DNA of 64,000 nt, from the NCBI GenBank assembly GCA_964351595.1, contig CAYGOT010000004.1, positions 62,001 to 126,000 on the forward strand, read 5' to 3'. A program made the position numbers and the translations under genes. The notes beneath the pieces are model-generated. The model worked only from the letters and a program-made list of their open reading frames with translations. It ran no database searches and was not told where the DNA came from. Within the stretch, counting starts at the first letter, position 1; each line of letters begins with the position of its first letter. Source of the stretch: UBA6059 sp964351595. GTDB lineage: Bacteria > Bacteroidota > Bacteroidia > Cytophagales > Cyclobacteriaceae. Of this stretch, positions 50,596 through 58,640 are shown one piece after another.

Positions 50596-51018
50596 TTAGG
50601 ATGGTTTGCGAGTCTTAGCAGCATTTCTAAATTCCTCATCGATTACTGTCGCCTCAAACAGTAGCGACCTTACAATATCGTAATCAATTTCACGCAGGTC
50701 ATTGAAGGTTTTTATCCTGACCTGCTTTCTATTCCCGGCACTGAGATAGTTATGTTCATCTGTCAGTAGGTGCCCTTGCACAAAGCCCAGCTGAACTCCC
50801 TCTCGAATTCCTCCCCATGGAACAGCACCCGGCCAGATGAAGCAGATTGTGCGATGCTTTCTGAAGAAGGGCACGTTGAAACTCAACTTCTCCTTTACCT
50901 CAGGGATACTTGCTAAGACCAAGTCCCGCAGCTGCTCGACAATCACCAACTCATTTTCCGGTAGGTAATCAAAGAAGTCGTCCAGTGATCTGAAGCTGAC
51001 ATTTTGGAATTTGTTCAT
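50596..51018 (-). CDS. DUF1801 (YdhG-like) protein
   Basis: A 140-residue protein: LRDLVLASIPEVKEKLSFNVPFF, split helix and strand typical of DUF1801, then TICFIWPGAV and GVQLGFVQGHLL. Structural family relates to small-molecule-binding StART/YdhG folds; function unknown. Confidence 0.78.
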   Translation of the reverse strand: MNKFQNVSFRSLDDFFDYLPENELVIVEQLRDLVLASIPEVKEKLSFNVPFFRKHRTICFIWPGAVPWGGIREGVQLGFVQGHLLTDEHNYLSAGNRKQVRIKTFNDLREIDYDIVRSLLFEATVIDEEFRNAAKTRKPS

Positions 51019-51105
51019 CGGGAGATCTGTTGCGTTGAGCTAGCCAAATTACCATCCAAGTATACAAATTATGAGTAGTTTTAGGTGAGTCTTCGGGATC
51101 ATATT

Positions 51106-51591
51106 ATGGCTACTGAAATAGAAAGAAAATACCTCATCTCTACCCTACCGGAAAACCTGCTCCAAGGACAAATCGCTAATCCCATACTCCAGGGATACAT
51201 CGCTATACATGAGGACAAGACCGAAGTGCGGATCAGACGCTTTGGTGGTCAATACTGGCAAACCATCAAAAGTCCGGGCCATCTCAGCCGGCTGGAATTT
51301 GAACTGCCCATCGACGAAAAACTATTCCATGAGCTATGGCCACTCACCCAAGGTCGTAACCTTGAGAAAAACAGGTACAATATCCCGTATCAGCAAAAGA
51401 CCATCGAACTGGATGTCTACACTGGGCACCTCTCAGGGCTGATGGTCGCCGAAGTAGAGTTTGAGAGCATAGAGGAGAGTGATCGCTTCACCCCGCCTGA
51501 CTGGTTTGGAGAAGAAATCTCAGGCGTCAGGAAGTATAAGAATTTCATCCTTGCCAGCGAAGGGCTACCGCAAATAGATAGAAGAGGATAG
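51106..51591 (+). CDS. CYTH-domain triphosphatase-like protein
   Basis: A 161-residue CYTH protein beginning MATEIERKYLI with the ExExK metal motif, followed by TEVRIRRFGGQYWQTIKS and basic strands of the tunnel, and VAEVEFESIEES with the second acidic set. Probably an inorganic triphosphatase or adenylate-cyclase-like enzyme. ATG 51106 places the motif at the true N-terminus. Confidence 0.87.
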   Translation: MATEIERKYLISTLPENLLQGQIANPILQGYIAIHEDKTEVRIRRFGGQYWQTIKSPGHLSRLEFELPIDEKLFHELWPLTQGRNLEKNRYNIPYQQKTIELDVYTGHLSGLMVAEVEFESIEESDRFTPPDWFGEEISGVRKYKNFILASEGLPQIDRRG

Positions 51592-51689
51592 ATTTCAGAT
51601 GATAGACTATCTAACCGGCATTTATTGGGTGAATTGAAACGATGTAGAGTTTTACTAAATTTACTATTACTGACTAAGCAATCTCCGAA

Positions 51690-51902
51690 ATGACGACAAT
51701 AACGATAGCCAAAGACCTCCACCTCACCAAAACGGAATTCAAGGATGAGTTGGAATTGTTGCAGCACCTAGCCAAAGTCTCAGGGGACTATGATGACCCG
51801 GAATTCCAAGATACCATCGTCACTAAACCGCTTTTGGAGAAGATGGAGAAAGCAAAACGCTCACTCAAAGAAAATAGAGATTCATTCCATCAGTCTTCTT
51901 GA
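51690..51902 (+). CDS. type II antitoxin upstream of a dead RelE toxin
   Basis: A 70-residue protein: MTTITIAKDLHLTKTEFKDE gives a ribbon-helix-helix-like start, and TKPLLEKMEKAKRSLKENRD a toxin-binding helical tail. Its TGA overlaps the following ATG (TGATG), the common arrangement of such pairs in Bacteroidota. The toxin is broken, so this is an orphan antitoxin. Confidence 0.6.
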   Translation: MTTITIAKDLHLTKTEFKDELELLQHLAKVSGDYDDPEFQDTIVTKPLLEKMEKAKRSLKENRDSFHQSS

Positions 51903-52137
51903 TGAAAGTTTTTCACAATGATGATGTTGAAAATTACTTGGCTAAGAGAAATCTTAAAAATCGCTTTAAAAGGCAGTGGGTTATATCCAGTCAGGCTACC
52001 CAAATATTGTTGACCTCAAGCTCCTGAGACCAAAGCATGAAGGCATGTGGTAATTTCGTATCACGAAGAAATATAGAGCACTGGCTTTCAAGGAGGGAAG
52101 GGACTTGTATGTATTTGAGGTATCGGATCACCAGTAG
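51902..52137 (+). pseudogene. RelE-type toxin, frameshifted and with premature stop
   Basis: Begins MKVFHNDDVENYLAKRNLKN; after about 51970 the match moves to another frame (AVGYIQSGYPNIVDLKLL, RPKHEGMW), hits TAA at 52051-52053, and continues in that frame as FRITKKYRALAFKEGRDLYV and FEVSDHQ to TAG at 52137. A one-base change and one stop mutation would be needed to restore it. WxFRIxKKYRAL is the core RelE strand. Confidence 0.75.
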
Positions 52138-52204
52138 ATTTCAACTGCCCTTCGTTAGACGAACAAAACAAAAGGCCGAAAGTGATATAAACGTCCACGA
52201 ATAA

Positions 52205-53419
52205 ATGCTCAAAAAACTAAAATCCCTTGGCCCAGCCATACTCGTTACCTCCGCCTTCATCGGTCCGGGCACGGTCACCATCTGTTCTATCACTGGAGCT
52301 CAGTTTGGCTTTTCGCTCCTGTGGGCCATGCTCTTTTCTATCATGGCGACCATCATCCTGCAGGAGATGTGCGCGCGACTGGGAGTGATTACCCAGAAGG
52401 GACTCGGAGAAACTTTACGTGAGCAGTTGACCACTCCTTTCTTAAAATGGTCTGGGGTTATTCTGGTGGTAAGCGCTATTCTGATAGGTAATGGAGCCTA
52501 TGAGGCAGGTAATATCAGTGGTGCATCTTTAGGGTTGACTACTGTGCTTTCTGATGGCGCAGGGAATCATACCATCTGGGTAGTGGTCATTGGTGTCATT
52601 GCCTTGCTATTACTCGCATCTGGCAGCTATCAATGGATAGAGCGTTCCATGATCGGATTGGTACTCCTTATGAGTGTCGTATTCATTGTCTCGGCTATTG
52701 TGGTTGCTCCACCATTAGGACAGCTGCTCAGTGGTTTTATCCCCAGTCTTCCGGATCAGAGCACATTGCTCGTCATTGGCCTTATTGGTACTACGGTAGT
52801 ACCCTACAATCTTTTTCTCCATTCATCTGCTGTTACCGAGCGTTGGAAAGGTGCCAAAGATCTAGCGGAAGCACGGCTAGACACCTGGGCGTCCATCACC
52901 ATCGGAGGCCTCATCTCTATCTCCATAGTCATCACCTCTGCCATGGCAGCTATCAACACCAACGGAGACATATCATCAGCCACTGATCTTGCAAAGCAAC
53001 TTGAGCCGCTTCTCGGTTCCTGGTCCAAGTACTTTATGGGAGCCGGTCTGTTTGCCGCTGGCATCTCCTCGTCCATCACAGCACCCCTGGCTGCCGGCTA
53101 TGCTACTTCAGGTATCCTCGGCATCAAGTCCCATCCATCTGACAGCCGGTTTAAGTTGATCAGCATTACAGTGCTCCTGGTAGGTATCATTGCTTCGCTC
53201 ACTGGCTTCAGGCCTATTGAGGTGATTCGCTTTGCGCAAGTAGCCAATGGGCTGCTGCTTCCGGTTACGGCATTTTTCCTCATATGGATAATGAACAATG
53301 CTGACCTGCTGGGACAATACAAAAATTCAAGATCACAGAATATTCTGGGCATCACGATTGTAGTGATTACGGTAGTACTGGGGTTAAAAAGTATCTTAAC
53401 TGTCATGGGCGTCTTATGA
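52205..53419 (+). CDS. Nramp-family transporter of the 5-oxoproline operon
   Basis: A 404-residue protein of the Nramp fold (~11 TM helices). TM1 has FIGPGTVTICSITGAQFG instead of the metal-binding DPGN of metal transporters, and TM6 has LFAAGISSSITAPLAAGYA; thus metal ligands are not conserved. Linked Nramp relatives such as B. subtilis YcsG sit next to pxpA, so it is probably an importer of 5-oxoproline or a related compound rather than of Mn2+. Stop overlaps pxpA start (ATGA). Confidence 0.83.
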   Translation: MLKKLKSLGPAILVTSAFIGPGTVTICSITGAQFGFSLLWAMLFSIMATIILQEMCARLGVITQKGLGETLREQLTTPFLKWSGVILVVSAILIGNGAYEAGNISGASLGLTTVLSDGAGNHTIWVVVIGVIALLLLASGSYQWIERSMIGLVLLMSVVFIVSAIVVAPPLGQLLSGFIPSLPDQSTLLVIGLIGTTVVPYNLFLHSSAVTERWKGAKDLAEARLDTWASITIGGLISISIVITSAMAAINTNGDISSATDLAKQLEPLLGSWSKYFMGAGLFAAGISSSITAPLAAGYATSGILGIKSHPSDSRFKLISITVLLVGIIASLTGFRPIEVIRFAQVANGLLLPVTAFFLIWIMNNADLLGQYKNSRSQNILGITIVVITVVLGLKSILTVMGVL

Positions 53420-54180
53420 AAAGAATAGATCTCAACTGTGACCTGGGTGAAAGCTACGGCCGCTTCCAGATAGGAAATGACGAGGCGATCATGCCCTATA
53501 TCACCTCCTGCAACATTGCCTGTGGCTTTCATGGTGGAGACCCCCTCACTATCGTAAAAACGATCGAACTGGCTGCTGGTCATGGCGTGCAGATTGGAGC
53601 GCATCCTTCATTTCCTGACCTTCAGGGGTTTGGACGCAGGGAAATGGTAATGTCAGCTGAGGAGCTGACTGCCTGTATTAAATATCAGGTAATGGCGGTG
53701 AAAGGATTGACTGAAGCAGCAGGTCAAAGACTAAAGCATGTAAAACCGCATGGTGCCTTGTATAATGCTGCGGCCAAAGATATAGCTATCGCAAAGACGC
53801 TTATTTCCACAGTCTTTGCCATAGATCCCGAGCTCGTATTCGTTGGTCCGGCTATGAATAAGATGAAAGACTATGCCAGGCAACTTGGTCAAAAGTACGC
53901 TTCGGAAGTATTTGCCGATAGGCTATACAATGACGACTTAACCTTAGTGAACCGGGCACTGCCGGAAGCCATGATCACTGAGGAACAAGAGGCCGAACGG
54001 CAGGTAGTACAGATGGCCCTCGACCAAAAGGTGACCACCATCTCAGGGGCTGTGAAAGCCATCAGCGCTGATACCATATGCCTACACGGCGACCAATCAA
54101 GCGCAGTACTTTTCGCAAAGCGAATTTCGGCAGCATTGCTAAAAGAGGGATTGACAATTAAGGCTCATGCCGATGATTGA
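53416..54180 (+). CDS. pxpA: 5-oxoprolinase subunit PxpA (LamB/YcsF family)
   Basis: A 254-residue protein with the family signature IDLNCDLGESYGRFQIGNDE and NIACGFHGGDPLTIVKT, then KHVKPHGALYNAA and CLHGDQSSAV. Together with PxpB and PxpC it forms the prokaryotic ATP-dependent 5-oxoprolinase that converts pyroglutamate to glutamate. Overlaps pxpB by 14 nt (or 8 if pxpB starts at its second Met). Confidence 0.93.
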   Translation: MKRIDLNCDLGESYGRFQIGNDEAIMPYITSCNIACGFHGGDPLTIVKTIELAAGHGVQIGAHPSFPDLQGFGRREMVMSAEELTACIKYQVMAVKGLTEAAGQRLKHVKPHGALYNAAAKDIAIAKTLISTVFAIDPELVFVGPAMNKMKDYARQLGQKYASEVFADRLYNDDLTLVNRALPEAMITEEQEAERQVVQMALDQKVTTISGAVKAISADTICLHGDQSSAVLFAKRISAALLKEGLTIKAHADD

Positions 54181-54877
54181 TGCTGATCAGCTAAGCTTTA
54201 GTCCTTTGTCCGAGGATTGCCTTCTCGTGAGTTGGCCTTCGGTTATTGATATGAAGACGATCCAGCAGGTGATGGCACTGGGGATTCATTTAAGCTCCAT
54301 TGAAAACATAGGTGAATGTGTTCCCGCTTATGCATCTCTAGCCATCTACTTTGACGATTCACTATTTGATCATGCCGATCTGGAAAAGCTCGTACTAGAT
54401 CACCTGGAGGGCGTAGACACTACGGAGAGTCAGATCAGCACCTGGGAGATCCCTGTGTGCTACGATCCCTCCTTTGGCATTGACCAAAGGAGATTCTTGA
54501 ATGAAAAGAAAGTGGATTTTGAAGAATTGGTATACCTGCACACCAGTAACTCTTACACGGTATTGATGCGGGGATTTCAACCCGGCTTTCTTTACATGGG
54601 TGATCTTGATGAGCGCCTACACCTTCCCCGACTGGCAAAGCCAAGACCCAAAGTGCTTGCCGGCTCGATAGCCATTGCAGATGGACAAACGGGCGTTTAT
54701 CCTTTAGAAAGTCCTGGTGGGTGGAATATCATCGGCTGCACTCCAAGCCGGATGCTGGATTTTTCAAGTACTGAAATCATACCGATTCAGCAAGGTGATG
54801 TCGTGCGATTCACTGCTGTTGGTTTAGATGATTATCATCAAATGAAATTAACTAACGATGGCCCAGGTAGCGTTTAA
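54167..54877 (+). CDS. pxpB: 5-oxoprolinase subunit PxpB (KipI family)
   Basis: A 236-residue allophanate-hydrolase subunit 1-like protein. VCYDPSFGIDQRRF, HTSNSYTVLMRGFQPGFLYM and SIAIADGQTGVYPLESPGGW are conserved KipI motifs. Start at 54167 (MPMID) or 54173. Overlaps pxpC by 20 nt. B. subtilis KipI additionally inhibits the sporulation kinase KinA; no such role expected here. Confidence 0.92.
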   Translation: MPMIDADQLSFSPLSEDCLLVSWPSVIDMKTIQQVMALGIHLSSIENIGECVPAYASLAIYFDDSLFDHADLEKLVLDHLEGVDTTESQISTWEIPVCYDPSFGIDQRRFLNEKKVDFEELVYLHTSNSYTVLMRGFQPGFLYMGDLDERLHLPRLAKPRPKVLAGSIAIADGQTGVYPLESPGGWNIIGCTPSRMLDFSSTEIIPIQQGDVVRFTAVGLDDYHQMKLTNDGPGSV

Positions 54878-55769
54878 GGTGATCCGGCCTGGACAAATGA
54901 CCACCCTCCAGGATGGCGGCAGGCATGGCTATCGAAGCTATGGCATCCCCACCAGTGGATTCATGGATGCGCTATCTGCTCAGCAGGCCAACTTTATCGT
55001 CGGTAACCCAACCGAAGAAACGCTTATAGAGATGATCCAGGTGGGTGCGACATTGGAGTTCATGACCTCAGCGACAATAGCACTCACAGGTGCGGATATG
55101 GAAGCTCAACTTAATGGGCAGAGAATACGACGATTTGAAGCCATCGAAGTAAATCAGGGAGACCTGCTCGAGCTTGGCAAGACTACAAAGCACATGATCG
55201 GCTATTTGGCCATTGCTGGTCAATGGGATATTCCAAAAGTTCTAGGCAGTACCTCTACATTCCTACGTGCCAAAATCGGCGGTATAGATGGCCGGCAACT
55301 TCAAAAGGGAGACATCATCAGACTCGAGTGCAAGGCCACAGCTAATACTCAACCCTTACCCGAGCACCAAATCCGGGCTTTCGCGCCTGGTCGGAAAATA
55401 AGGCTCATGGAAACAGCCGAATCCAATCCGGAACTATCCCAATGGCTGGAATCCACCGCCTTTACCGTGACCCGTCAATGGGATCGAATGGGTATTCGAT
55501 TGGCAGGAAACGCACCTTCGATTCAAGCACGACACATACTCTCCTCACCTATCACGGTGGGCACTATGCAGCTGCCTCCAGATGGACAGCCTATTATCGT
55601 GATGGCCGATGGCCAAACTACCGGCGGCTATCCACGTATCGCAACTGTCATCAAAGCGGATATTCCCTATTTGGCACAGCAGCAGCCAGACACACCGTTG
55701 CACTTCACCTTTGTAAGTACAGCACAAGCCAAACAAACGAATATGTGGACTTTGCAAACGATTTCATGA
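54858..55769 (+). CDS. pxpC: 5-oxoprolinase subunit PxpC (KipA family)
   Basis: A 303-residue allophanate-hydrolase subunit 2-like protein: GQMTTLQDGGRHGYRSYGIP at the start, MIQVGATLEFMTSATIALTG, WDRMGIRLAG and ILSSPITVGTMQLPPDGQPI, all KipA/PxpC hallmarks. Completes the complex with PxpAB. Last gene of the operon; ends 62 nt before the LytTR-like repeats of the next unit. Confidence 0.92.
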   Translation: MAQVAFKVIRPGQMTTLQDGGRHGYRSYGIPTSGFMDALSAQQANFIVGNPTEETLIEMIQVGATLEFMTSATIALTGADMEAQLNGQRIRRFEAIEVNQGDLLELGKTTKHMIGYLAIAGQWDIPKVLGSTSTFLRAKIGGIDGRQLQKGDIIRLECKATANTQPLPEHQIRAFAPGRKIRLMETAESNPELSQWLESTAFTVTRQWDRMGIRLAGNAPSIQARHILSSPITVGTMQLPPDGQPIIVMADGQTTGGYPRIATVIKADIPYLAQQQPDTPLHFTFVSTAQAKQTNMWTLQTIS

Positions 55770-55829
55770 AAATAAACAACTCATTATCAGTGCATTAAGG
55801 CTACTTACTTACACATGTATGTAATATCG

Positions 55830-55867
55830 GTTTAACGACGATCCGCGCTAGTTCAACGACTTTCCGC
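55830..55867 (+). promoter_or_regulatory. direct repeats, 21-bp period, upstream of cassette A1
   Basis: GTTTAACGACGATCCGC (55830-55846) and GTTCAACGACTTTCCGC (55851-55867) match at 14 of 17 positions and are 21 bp apart. The reverse complement core GTCGTTGAA resembles LytTR half-sites, which bind as direct repeats with 21-22 bp period. Located just upstream of the -7-like box. Confidence 0.55.
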
Positions 55868-55888
55868 ACTGTCCAAACAGGCCATATA

Positions 55889-55896
55889 TAGGTTTG
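55889..55896 (+). promoter_or_regulatory. -7 promoter box TAGGTTTG
   Basis: Exact match to the Bacteroidota -7 consensus TAnnTTTG, 22 nt before the A1 start codon and 37 bp after the start of the second direct repeat. No good -33 TTTG, in keeping with an activator-dependent promoter. Confidence 0.55.
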
Positions 55897-55918
55897 CATT
55901 CAACTAGCGGAGAATATC

Positions 55919-57445
55919 ATGTTAAACCACCCAAAAGTATTATTTCTATTCTGCCTCACATTTTGTTTGTCAATTGAGGTATCAGGATCGGAAAAAAGTA
56001 AGAACAACAGTAAACCCCATTTCTCATTTAGCGATTCTGCGCATCAGGTCCAAGGTTTTGTTAACTCTCCTTACCGAGAGAATGGCCCTCTGGTAACGCT
56101 CGACGGTCAAACCATGTTCTTCAGCAGATCTCTACATCCTGATAACGTAGGTGGGGTAAATGATCAGGAAGATATCTGGTATTCTCAATGGAATGAAACT
56201 TCAGAAATCTGGGAAGCTGCTGTGCGTTTCCCCTTTTTCAATAATGAATATCCTAACTTCATCAATTCTGTGGCCATAGACCAAGGCGTGCCTACACTCA
56301 TTCTTGGTAATGACTATAGCAATCCAAAAAAAATGAAAGCAGGGCTTTCTTACAGCAGATTGGTAGATGGTCAATGGACAGAACCGATCAAATATGAAAT
56401 TGAAAACTTCACAAATCACTCGGAGCGCGTTGATTACTTCGTGAGTGAAGATGCGAGCGTTCTGCTTTTCTCAGGCATGATGGATTATCACGGTCCCGAT
56501 CGCAACATTTATGTAAGTGAGAAAATCGATGAATCAACATGGTCTGCACCTGTAGAGCTCAAGGCGGTAAACACTACTGGTGATGATTCAGCACCCTATA
56601 TGATCGACAATAAATATTTATTCTTCTCTACAGATAGCCTGGGTGGCTATGGCGGTAAAGACATCTTCGTGATGAAAAGGCTCAGCACAATCGCCTGGGA
56701 CAAGTGGTCAGAGCCGATCAACCTTGGCCCACAGGTCAATGATGCCAACGACAATGTGTATTTCCATTATTCCAAAATGAGAAATAAGGCTTACCTCACC
56801 AAGGGTGTGCATGATGATGACATGGATATTGTAGAGATAGATATCTTCCTCGAAGAAGAAATCTTCGGTCAATTGGAAGGAGAAAATGTCTGTACTGCCA
56901 GATCATTCTATCAAAATACTCATGAATCCACCTCTGGAACATTTGCCTCACAAAAGTGCTTCGACTTTCAAGTGTTGGAACTGAAGGAAGAAGATATCTC
57001 TGGTCGAGAATTCATCTGGCATTTTGGAGATGAGCAGATCGGCTATGGTATCTCCACAGAGCATTGTTACACCCATTCTGGTAAGTACATGGTCAACTTT
57101 TCAGTTGTAGAAAATACTACCTATTATCAATTCAACGATGAGTACAATTTTGAAGTTGATGTGCTGGATGATATTACTCTCGAGCTTACATCTCCCTTTT
57201 CGGCCGACTCTACTACGAATCATAAGGCATATTCAGCAAAGCTCTTAAATCTGCCGAATGACATAGCCAACGTGGCTTACTTCTGGAGTTTCGGTGATGG
57301 TAACTACGATTGTGGCTCAATGGTCGAGCACGATTATATATTTGGTGATGCCTTTGAAGTAAGGGTCACTGCTGTTTTTGAAATGGATGGCCAGACCATT
57401 CAACTTACCCAATCAGTTCAAACAAAGGTTAATCCTGCTATATGA
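55919..57445 (+). CDS. cassette protein A1: PD40 propeller with two PKD-like domains
   Basis: A 508-residue exported protein (signal peptide to ~residue 24). Residues ~45-310 are PD40/WD40-like blades: TLDGQTMFFSRSLHPDN, QEDIWYSQWNETSEIWEAA, LGGYGGKDIFVMKRLS and WSEPINLGPQVND. Residues ~360-420 and ~440-500 are PKD-like domains (FIWHFGDEQ, YFWSFGDGNYDCG). PD40 proteins of this type are common in type IX secretion and envelope complexes. No lipobox or sorting domain is visible. Its stop overlaps B1 (ATGA). Paralogue of A2. Confidence 0.75.
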   Translation: MLNHPKVLFLFCLTFCLSIEVSGSEKSKNNSKPHFSFSDSAHQVQGFVNSPYRENGPLVTLDGQTMFFSRSLHPDNVGGVNDQEDIWYSQWNETSEIWEAAVRFPFFNNEYPNFINSVAIDQGVPTLILGNDYSNPKKMKAGLSYSRLVDGQWTEPIKYEIENFTNHSERVDYFVSEDASVLLFSGMMDYHGPDRNIYVSEKIDESTWSAPVELKAVNTTGDDSAPYMIDNKYLFFSTDSLGGYGGKDIFVMKRLSTIAWDKWSEPINLGPQVNDANDNVYFHYSKMRNKAYLTKGVHDDDMDIVEIDIFLEEEIFGQLEGENVCTARSFYQNTHESTSGTFASQKCFDFQVLELKEEDISGREFIWHFGDEQIGYGISTEHCYTHSGKYMVNFSVVENTTYYQFNDEYNFEVDVLDDITLELTSPFSADSTTNHKAYSAKLLNLPNDIANVAYFWSFGDGNYDCGSMVEHDYIFGDAFEVRVTAVFEMDGQTIQLTQSVQTKVNPAI

Positions 57446-58407
57446 AAAGTGCTATTATAATATTCTTGGTTGCAATGACGCTGGTCGTAGTTGATACTAA
57501 CGGCCAGATGGTTCCGGGACAATTCGAGCAGATTGACTATCTGATCACCTTTGGCAAAGGCTGCCCTACAAGTTGGGGAGATGACGACCACAGCCAGACA
57601 TTTTTCTTCATAGTCCCAAAGGCATTTGAACACCCGGTCTACCTCAGGATGTTTGATCCAGACATTGGCGGTCAACATGATCAGATCAATGGAGAGTTTG
57701 ACACTAAGATGAAGTACGAAATCTACGGTGGCGTAGGTGCATACAGCGAGCCTGAGGCTCGTGCAGTTGATCCAATCGGAAACTATAAAAGTGGCACCCT
57801 CATAGCCACCAAGACTTTTGGTGAAAGTCAGGAATATGATAATGACTGGTATTCTTTTGGCCCTTTCAACCCGCTAGAAGGTGAGTTTATTGAAGAACTG
57901 GACGGGCACGTCCTCAAGGTGATTGTCGAAGGTGTTCGCGGCAATGATGGTAACCTCTATAAATACTTTTTAAGCTCCAGACATGATGCCAATCAGGATG
58001 TGGAAGGTGCTAACGCTTTTACCTATGAGTATAGTTTTCGCCTACCGGAAAACGCAAGACAAATTGTACATCTATATCCCTTCATCGAGCGTAATGTTGT
58101 CTCGATCAGGCAACACAACTTCGACCTTGACAATGAAGCTCAAGTTATGCTCTACTCTATTTCTAAAAATCGTCATCAGGGCAATATTAGTGGCAATGAT
58201 ATATGGACAGAAAGCCAACATGAAATTGTTGACGAGGAAAAGAACACCACACTGGATATCCAAATTCTGAAAACCAAGCCTTCAAATAATGATATGGTTG
58301 CCTATGTGACCAATCAGTATAATGAAGCTGTTCCATTCTTCTCAAACCCCATAGGTGGCCCACCAAAATACAAGTACAAAGTAGATGTCAAGCGTAAAAA
58401 CGACTAG
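57442..58407 (+). CDS. cassette protein B1: exported protein of unrecognised family
   Basis: A 321-residue protein with signal peptide (residues 1-22, ending DTNGQ). Conserved in both copies: PGQFEQIDYLITFGK (PGEFEHIEYLMTFGK in B2), TFFFIVPKAFEHPVYLR, YSFGPFNPLEGEFIEELDG, GNDGNLYKYFLSSRHD and, at the end, FFSNPIGGPPKYKYKVDVK. The beta-rich pattern suggests a sandwich or barrel-associated fold. I do not recognise the family. Translationally coupled to A1, so A and B probably work as a complex. Confidence 0.65.
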   Translation: MKSAIIIFLVAMTLVVVDTNGQMVPGQFEQIDYLITFGKGCPTSWGDDDHSQTFFFIVPKAFEHPVYLRMFDPDIGGQHDQINGEFDTKMKYEIYGGVGAYSEPEARAVDPIGNYKSGTLIATKTFGESQEYDNDWYSFGPFNPLEGEFIEELDGHVLKVIVEGVRGNDGNLYKYFLSSRHDANQDVEGANAFTYEYSFRLPENARQIVHLYPFIERNVVSIRQHNFDLDNEAQVMLYSISKNRHQGNISGNDIWTESQHEIVDEEKNTTLDIQILKTKPSNNDMVAYVTNQYNEAVPFFSNPIGGPPKYKYKVDVKRKND

Positions 58408-58549
58408 CTCCAATACTCTTCTGTAAAATACCAATCCCATCAACCGCGATATAATTAGGGGTTTCCCTCTTATGAATTTACTTTAATTTAAAATGACTAA
58501 TTACCTGCATTTCAATTATTTATAATAAATCATGCCGTTACAATTCAAG

Positions 58550-58585
58550 TTCAACGACTTTTTATATCTATTCAACGACTTTTTT
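58550..58585 (+). promoter_or_regulatory. direct repeats, 21-bp period, upstream of cassette A2
   Basis: TTCAACGACTTTTT at 58550-58563 and 58571-58584, identical over 14 nt and exactly 21 bp apart; same core (TTCAACGACTTT) and same period as upstream of A1. Placed in the 233-nt gap between B1 and A2. Confidence 0.6.
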
Positions 58586-58608
58586 CATAAAAACCCTTCT
58601 TACTTAAC

Positions 58609-58616
58609 TACATTCA
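58609..58616 (+). promoter_or_regulatory. -7-like box TACATTCA
   Basis: Matches TAnnTTTG at 4 of 6 fixed positions and lies 38 bp after the start of the second direct repeat and 24 nt before the A2 ATG, almost the same geometry as at A1 (37 bp, 22 nt). Confidence 0.35.
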
Positions 58617-58640
58617 TAGTCAACCTAGTGGAAAGATTAT

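Noticed and set aside
52205..53419. Manganese importer MntH
   Set aside because: Nramp fold, but TM1 lacks the DPGN metal ligands and the gene is fused by overlaps to pxpABC.
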